Source of the DNA: Chthoniobacter sp.
GTDB lineage: Bacteria; Verrucomicrobiota; Verrucomicrobiia; Chthoniobacterales; Chthoniobacteraceae
Direction of reading: 5' to 3'
Assembly: GCA_025352865.1 (NCBI GenBank)
Contig: JANXSB010000213.1
Coordinates: 1-9,174 of the forward strand
Length of the DNA: 9,174 bases
Below the pieces are notes generated by a model, which saw only the letters and a list, made by a program, of their open reading frames with translations, was not told where the DNA came from and made no database searches. Both the position numbers and the translations under genes were made by a program. Shown here piece after piece: positions 6,902 to 9,174 of the stretch. Every line of letters begins with the position of its first letter. Position 1 is the stretch's first letter.

Positions 6902-8371
6902 ATGCCTTCCGAAAACCACCCGCATCGCTGCGCCGGAGTCACGAGGCGCTCATTCCTCGCCGACACCGGCATGGGATTCACCGGCCTCGTGCTCGGCTCG
7001 ATGCTTTTTCGCGACAGCACCGCGCGGGCGGAAAGTGCCTGGCGACCGCCGGATGGACTCCCGCATTTCCCACCGAAGGCGAAGTCGGTAATCTGGATTT
7101 TCCTGTGCGGCGGAGTGAGCCATCTCGAAAGCTTCGACGTGAAGCCCGCGCTCAATCAATACGCCGGCAAGTCGATCGAGGAGACGCCGTTCAAGGATGT
7201 CTTCGCGACGGCGGACAAGAACATCGTCGGGGCAAATCCCGCGCACGGAAATCGCAAGGTCATCATGCCGCTGCAGACCGGCTACAAAGCCCACGGCCAA
7301 AGCGGCCTCGTGGTAGGCGATTGGTTTCAGAACATCGGCTCGTGCGCGGATGATCTCGCCGTCGTGCGCTCGCTGTGGACGATTCACAACGACCACGGCG
7401 CGCAGCTCACTTGGCATACGGGGCGGCATCCGCGGGAGCTGAATCACCCGACGATCGGCGCGTGGGTGACCTACGGCCTCGGCACGCTGAATCAAAATCT
7501 TCCGGAATATGTCGTGCTTGGCGTGCCGACCGGCGATTGCTGCGGCGGCGCGTTCACCCACGGCGCGGCGTATCTCGGGCCGGAATACTCCGGCGTACGA
7601 CTCGGCGGTGATCCGCAGAAACCGCTCCCGTTCATTCGCCCCGCCGACGCTGCGACCACGGCGGAGGAGCAGTTGCAGAACCTCAGCCTGCTCGGAAAGC
7701 TGAACTCTCTGGCTGGCATCGATTATCCCGACGATCAGGAACTGCGCGCGCGCATCAAGTCCTACGAACTGGCGTTCCAAATGCAGACTTCGATTCCCGA
7801 AGTCATGCAGCTTGAGAAAGAGAGTGCGGAAACCAGGGCGCTGTATGGGATGGACAAGCCGGAGACCAAAGGCTTCGCCGAGAAATGCCTCGTCGCGCGC
7901 AAGCTCGTCGAGCGCGGCGTGCGCTTTGTGCAGCTCTTTCACGGCGGCGGTGGCGGTGGCGAATGGGATGCACACGCGGACATCAAGGCCAATCACGGAA
8001 AGCTCGCAAACCAAGTGGATCAGCCGATCGCGGGCCTGCTCAAAGATCTGAAACAACGGGGACTGCTCGACGATACGCTCGTGGTTTTCGGCACGGAATT
8101 CGGACGCACTCCCGGAGCCGAGGGAACCGGTCGTGATCACCATCCTCAGGGCTTTTCAGCTTGGCTGGCGGGTGGCGGCATCAAAGGCGGCGTGGCGCAT
8201 GGTGCCACGGACGAACTGGGCTTCCATGCCGTCGAGCATCGGCACTACGTCACGGACATCCACGCCACGGTGTTGCAACTTATGGGCCTCGATTCCATGC
8301 GACTCGAAATCCCCGGACGCAAACGCCTCGAGATCGACCACGGCGAGGCGATCCGCGAGATCATCGCGTAG
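6902..8371 (+). CDS. Tat-exported DUF1501 protein (alkaline-phosphatase/sulfatase-like fold)
   Basis: A 489-residue protein of the DUF1501 family, which is related to the alkaline phosphatase/sulfatase superfamily; no substrate is established. The N-terminus carries a twin-arginine signal, TRRSFL (R15, R16), followed by a hydrophobic stretch and a cut near TARA (about residue 43), so it is probably exported folded with a metal cofactor. Conserved blocks follow: WIFLCGGVSHLESFDVKP (about 64-81), NDHGAQLTWHTGRHPRE, YVVLGVPTGDCCGGAF, RFVQLFHGGGGGGEWDAH and, near the C-terminus, TEFGRTP (398-404) with GRDHHP (410-415); the Asp/His residues there resemble superfamily metal ligands. The start is fixed by the Tat motif and by the 3-nt gap after the upstream stop, which suggests translational coupling. 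A GC hairpin begins 16 nt after the stop. Together with the upstream gene it forms the pair typical of this phylum group. Confidence 0.94.
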   Translation: MPSENHPHRCAGVTRRSFLADTGMGFTGLVLGSMLFRDSTARAESAWRPPDGLPHFPPKAKSVIWIFLCGGVSHLESFDVKPALNQYAGKSIEETPFKDVFATADKNIVGANPAHGNRKVIMPLQTGYKAHGQSGLVVGDWFQNIGSCADDLAVVRSLWTIHNDHGAQLTWHTGRHPRELNHPTIGAWVTYGLGTLNQNLPEYVVLGVPTGDCCGGAFTHGAAYLGPEYSGVRLGGDPQKPLPFIRPADAATTAEEQLQNLSLLGKLNSLAGIDYPDDQELRARIKSYELAFQMQTSIPEVMQLEKESAETRALYGMDKPETKGFAEKCLVARKLVERGVRFVQLFHGGGGGGEWDAHADIKANHGKLANQVDQPIAGLLKDLKQRGLLDDTLVVFGTEFGRTPGAEGTGRDHHPQGFSAWLAGGGIKGGVAHGATDELGFHAVEHRHYVTDIHATVLQLMGLDSMRLEIPGRKRLEIDHGEAIREIIA

Positions 8372-8387
8372 ATCGAATTGCGGAACA

Positions 8388-8411
8388 CGCGCGCTACATC
8401 TCGAGCGCGCG
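8388..8411 (+). terminator. GC-rich hairpin after the DUF1501 gene (possible terminator)
   Basis: CGCGCGCT at 8388-8395 pairs perfectly with AGCGCGCG at 8404-8411 around an 8-nt loop, 16 nt beyond the DUF1501 stop codon. The position fits the end of the two-gene operon. It is followed by ACAAAACTC and no T-run, so it may instead protect the mRNA 3' end or work with Rho. Confidence 0.45.
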
Positions 8412-8613
8412 ACAAAACTCGCCGGGCCTGTGTCCGTCACAGTGACGATGCTTCCCGTGCCCGGTGACGCTCGCCGCGAGCACGGACCATGGTGCGGGGG
8501 CAGGTTTGCGCCCTCACCTAGGCGGACACCGTGTACGGCACAGAGACAAACACCGGGTAAAAAGTCTAATTCCGCTTCCCTCGTGCGGGTCCATTCAATG
8601 TGTGGTTTTCCCT
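8412..8613. other. Non-coding spacer rich in inverted repeats
   Basis: No credible gene was found in this spacer. It holds a 13-nt palindrome CGTCACAGTGACG (8435-8447), a stem CCGTGC/GCACGG (8455-8460 with 8480-8485) enclosing CGG/CCG, a longer-range 7-bp pair GTGTCCG/CGGACAC (8430-8436 with 8523-8529), and CCGT-GT-ACGG (8529-8538). Reading frames crossing it are Arg/Pro-rich and look like shadows. It could be a structured RNA, an operator region or debris from a recombination event; nothing decides between these. Confidence 0.4.
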
Positions 8614-8844
8614 GAAGCAAGTGATCCGGTCGCTTTCTGCTATCGAGACAAAACAATGCGCTCCCATCGCGTACCAGGGTCGCGGCAGCGGAACTCATCA
8701 CCTACTCAACAGCGGAGGTTTTTGATCGAGATTGATTTCCTTAATCATGACCCCGTCGCCTGCCACCTCCAGCTGGCCAACCACTTCTACACCGTCCACT
8801 TTCAGATCAAATTTGGAGAGTTGATCCGGGGCCTGTCGGAAGTT
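8614..8844. repeat. Right copy of the direct repeat (partner at 3411-3661)
   Basis: This 231-bp copy lacks an 18-nt stretch present in the left copy between CTTTCTGC and TCGAGAC, and two single bases. It comprises the 3' end of the minus-strand gene at 8698-9174 and that gene's downstream flank. Here the gene continues past the repeat edge, so this is probably the original location and the left copy the derived fragment. Before 8614 the two flanks are unrelated. Confidence 0.9.
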
Positions 8845-9174
8845 GGATGCCACCACCAGCACGTAGCGGGAGCCGTTCTTGCGGATGGTGCGAGTCATGC
8901 ATGCCACGCGCGTGCGCAGGTCTTCGCGGTTGTTTCCATCGGCGATGCAAAACGGCATGCGCGCACAATAGTCGCCATCCTTTTTGACGTATTCCGCCTG
9001 ACCGAAGTCGCCTCCCTTCAGATCCGGATACCGGAGATACGTTTCCTCAAAAACGTGAAGGATGGGATGGTATTTGGGATCAAAGTATTCCGCAAAACCG
9101 GCCATCGTCTCCAAGCCCCGGACAATGGCCGCTTGCTCATCCATCAGGCGGTGATCGATTGGGTTATCGGCCTT
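8698..9174 (-). CDS. Unknown protein, C-terminal 158 residues; 5' part beyond the window
   Basis: The minus-strand frame is open from the window edge (reading KADNPIDHRLMDEQ) to a TGA at 8700-8698, so the internal Met at 9144 is not necessarily the start. I do not recognise the family. Visible features are a mixed helical segment with AGFAEYFDPKYHPILHVFEE, a segment CARMPFCIADGNNREDL, and a C-terminal beta-rich stretch RYVLVVASNF followed by KFDLKVDGVEVVG and GDGVMIKEINLD. The alternating pattern of that stretch resembles an Ig-like or jelly-roll accessory module such as those closing secreted glycoside hydrolases, but this is a guess. It is convergent with the DUF1549/DUF1501 operon. Its last 49 codons and downstream flank are duplicated at 3411-3661. 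No terminator with a T-run is visible after the stop. Confidence 0.75.
   Translation of the reverse strand, partial: KADNPIDHRLMDEQAAIVRGLETMAGFAEYFDPKYHPILHVFEETYLRYPDLKGGDFGQAEYVKKDGDYCARMPFCIADGNNREDLRTRVACMTRTIRKNGSRYVLVVASNFRQAPDQLSKFDLKVDGVEVVGQLEVAGDGVMIKEINLDQKPPLLSR

Noticed and set aside
6950..8143. Minus-strand reading frame of 397 codons opposite the DUF1501 gene
   Set aside because: It is a GC-driven antisense shadow; the plus strand has a Tat signal and all DUF1501 blocks.
1..9174. tRNA or rRNA genes, CRISPR arrays, transposase or integrase genes
   Set aside because: I looked on both strands and found no cloverleaf-like segment, no regularly spaced short repeats and no recombinase motifs; the only repeat is the two-copy one at 3411-3661 and 8614-8844.

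Overview
The window looks like chromosomal DNA from a high-GC member of the Planctomycetes-Verrucomicrobia group, most likely a verrucomicrobium. The main reason is the adjacent pair of a secreted cytochrome-motif DUF1549/DUF1553 protein and a Tat-exported DUF1501 protein, a gene pair typical of that group. A secreted CehA/McbA-type metallohydrolase fits the same picture. The phylum is an inference; no rRNA or other marker gene is present.

Layout. (1) 1-709, minus: the 5' part of ahcY (S-adenosylhomocysteine hydrolase), cut by the window edge. (2) 710-1017: a divergent intergenic region whose ahcY side can fold into two helices. (3) 1018-3342, plus: a secreted CehA/McbA-family metallohydrolase of the PHP type. 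(4) 3343-3686: spacer holding a 251-bp repeat copy that includes the broken-off last 48 or so codons of a minus-strand gene. (5) 3687-4127, plus: a short sigma-70 region-2-like ORF, probably truncated. (6) 4196-6898 and 6902-8371, plus: the DUF1549/DUF1553 and DUF1501 genes, 3 nt apart, followed by a strong GC hairpin. (7) 8372-8613: spacer rich in inverted repeats. (8) 8614-8844: the second copy of the repeat, here forming the 3' end of a longer minus-strand gene (8698 to beyond 9174) of unknown function.

Genes 4196-6898 and 6902-8371 are very likely one transcription unit encoding an exported pair. The family's biochemical role is not established; in this group such pairs are usually discussed with extracellular polymer or sulfated-glycan breakdown. 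ahcY is housekeeping (methyl cycle) and unrelated to them.

The most unusual structural point is that the sigma-like ORF and the DUF1549/DUF1501 operon lie between two direct repeats about 95% identical (3411-3661 and 8614-8844). Each repeat joins the 3' end of the same gene to its downstream flank. The left copy is cut exactly where the sigma-like unit starts. This points to insertion or duplication of a roughly 4.95-kb block at this locus. No transposase, integrase, tRNA, rRNA or CRISPR array was seen.
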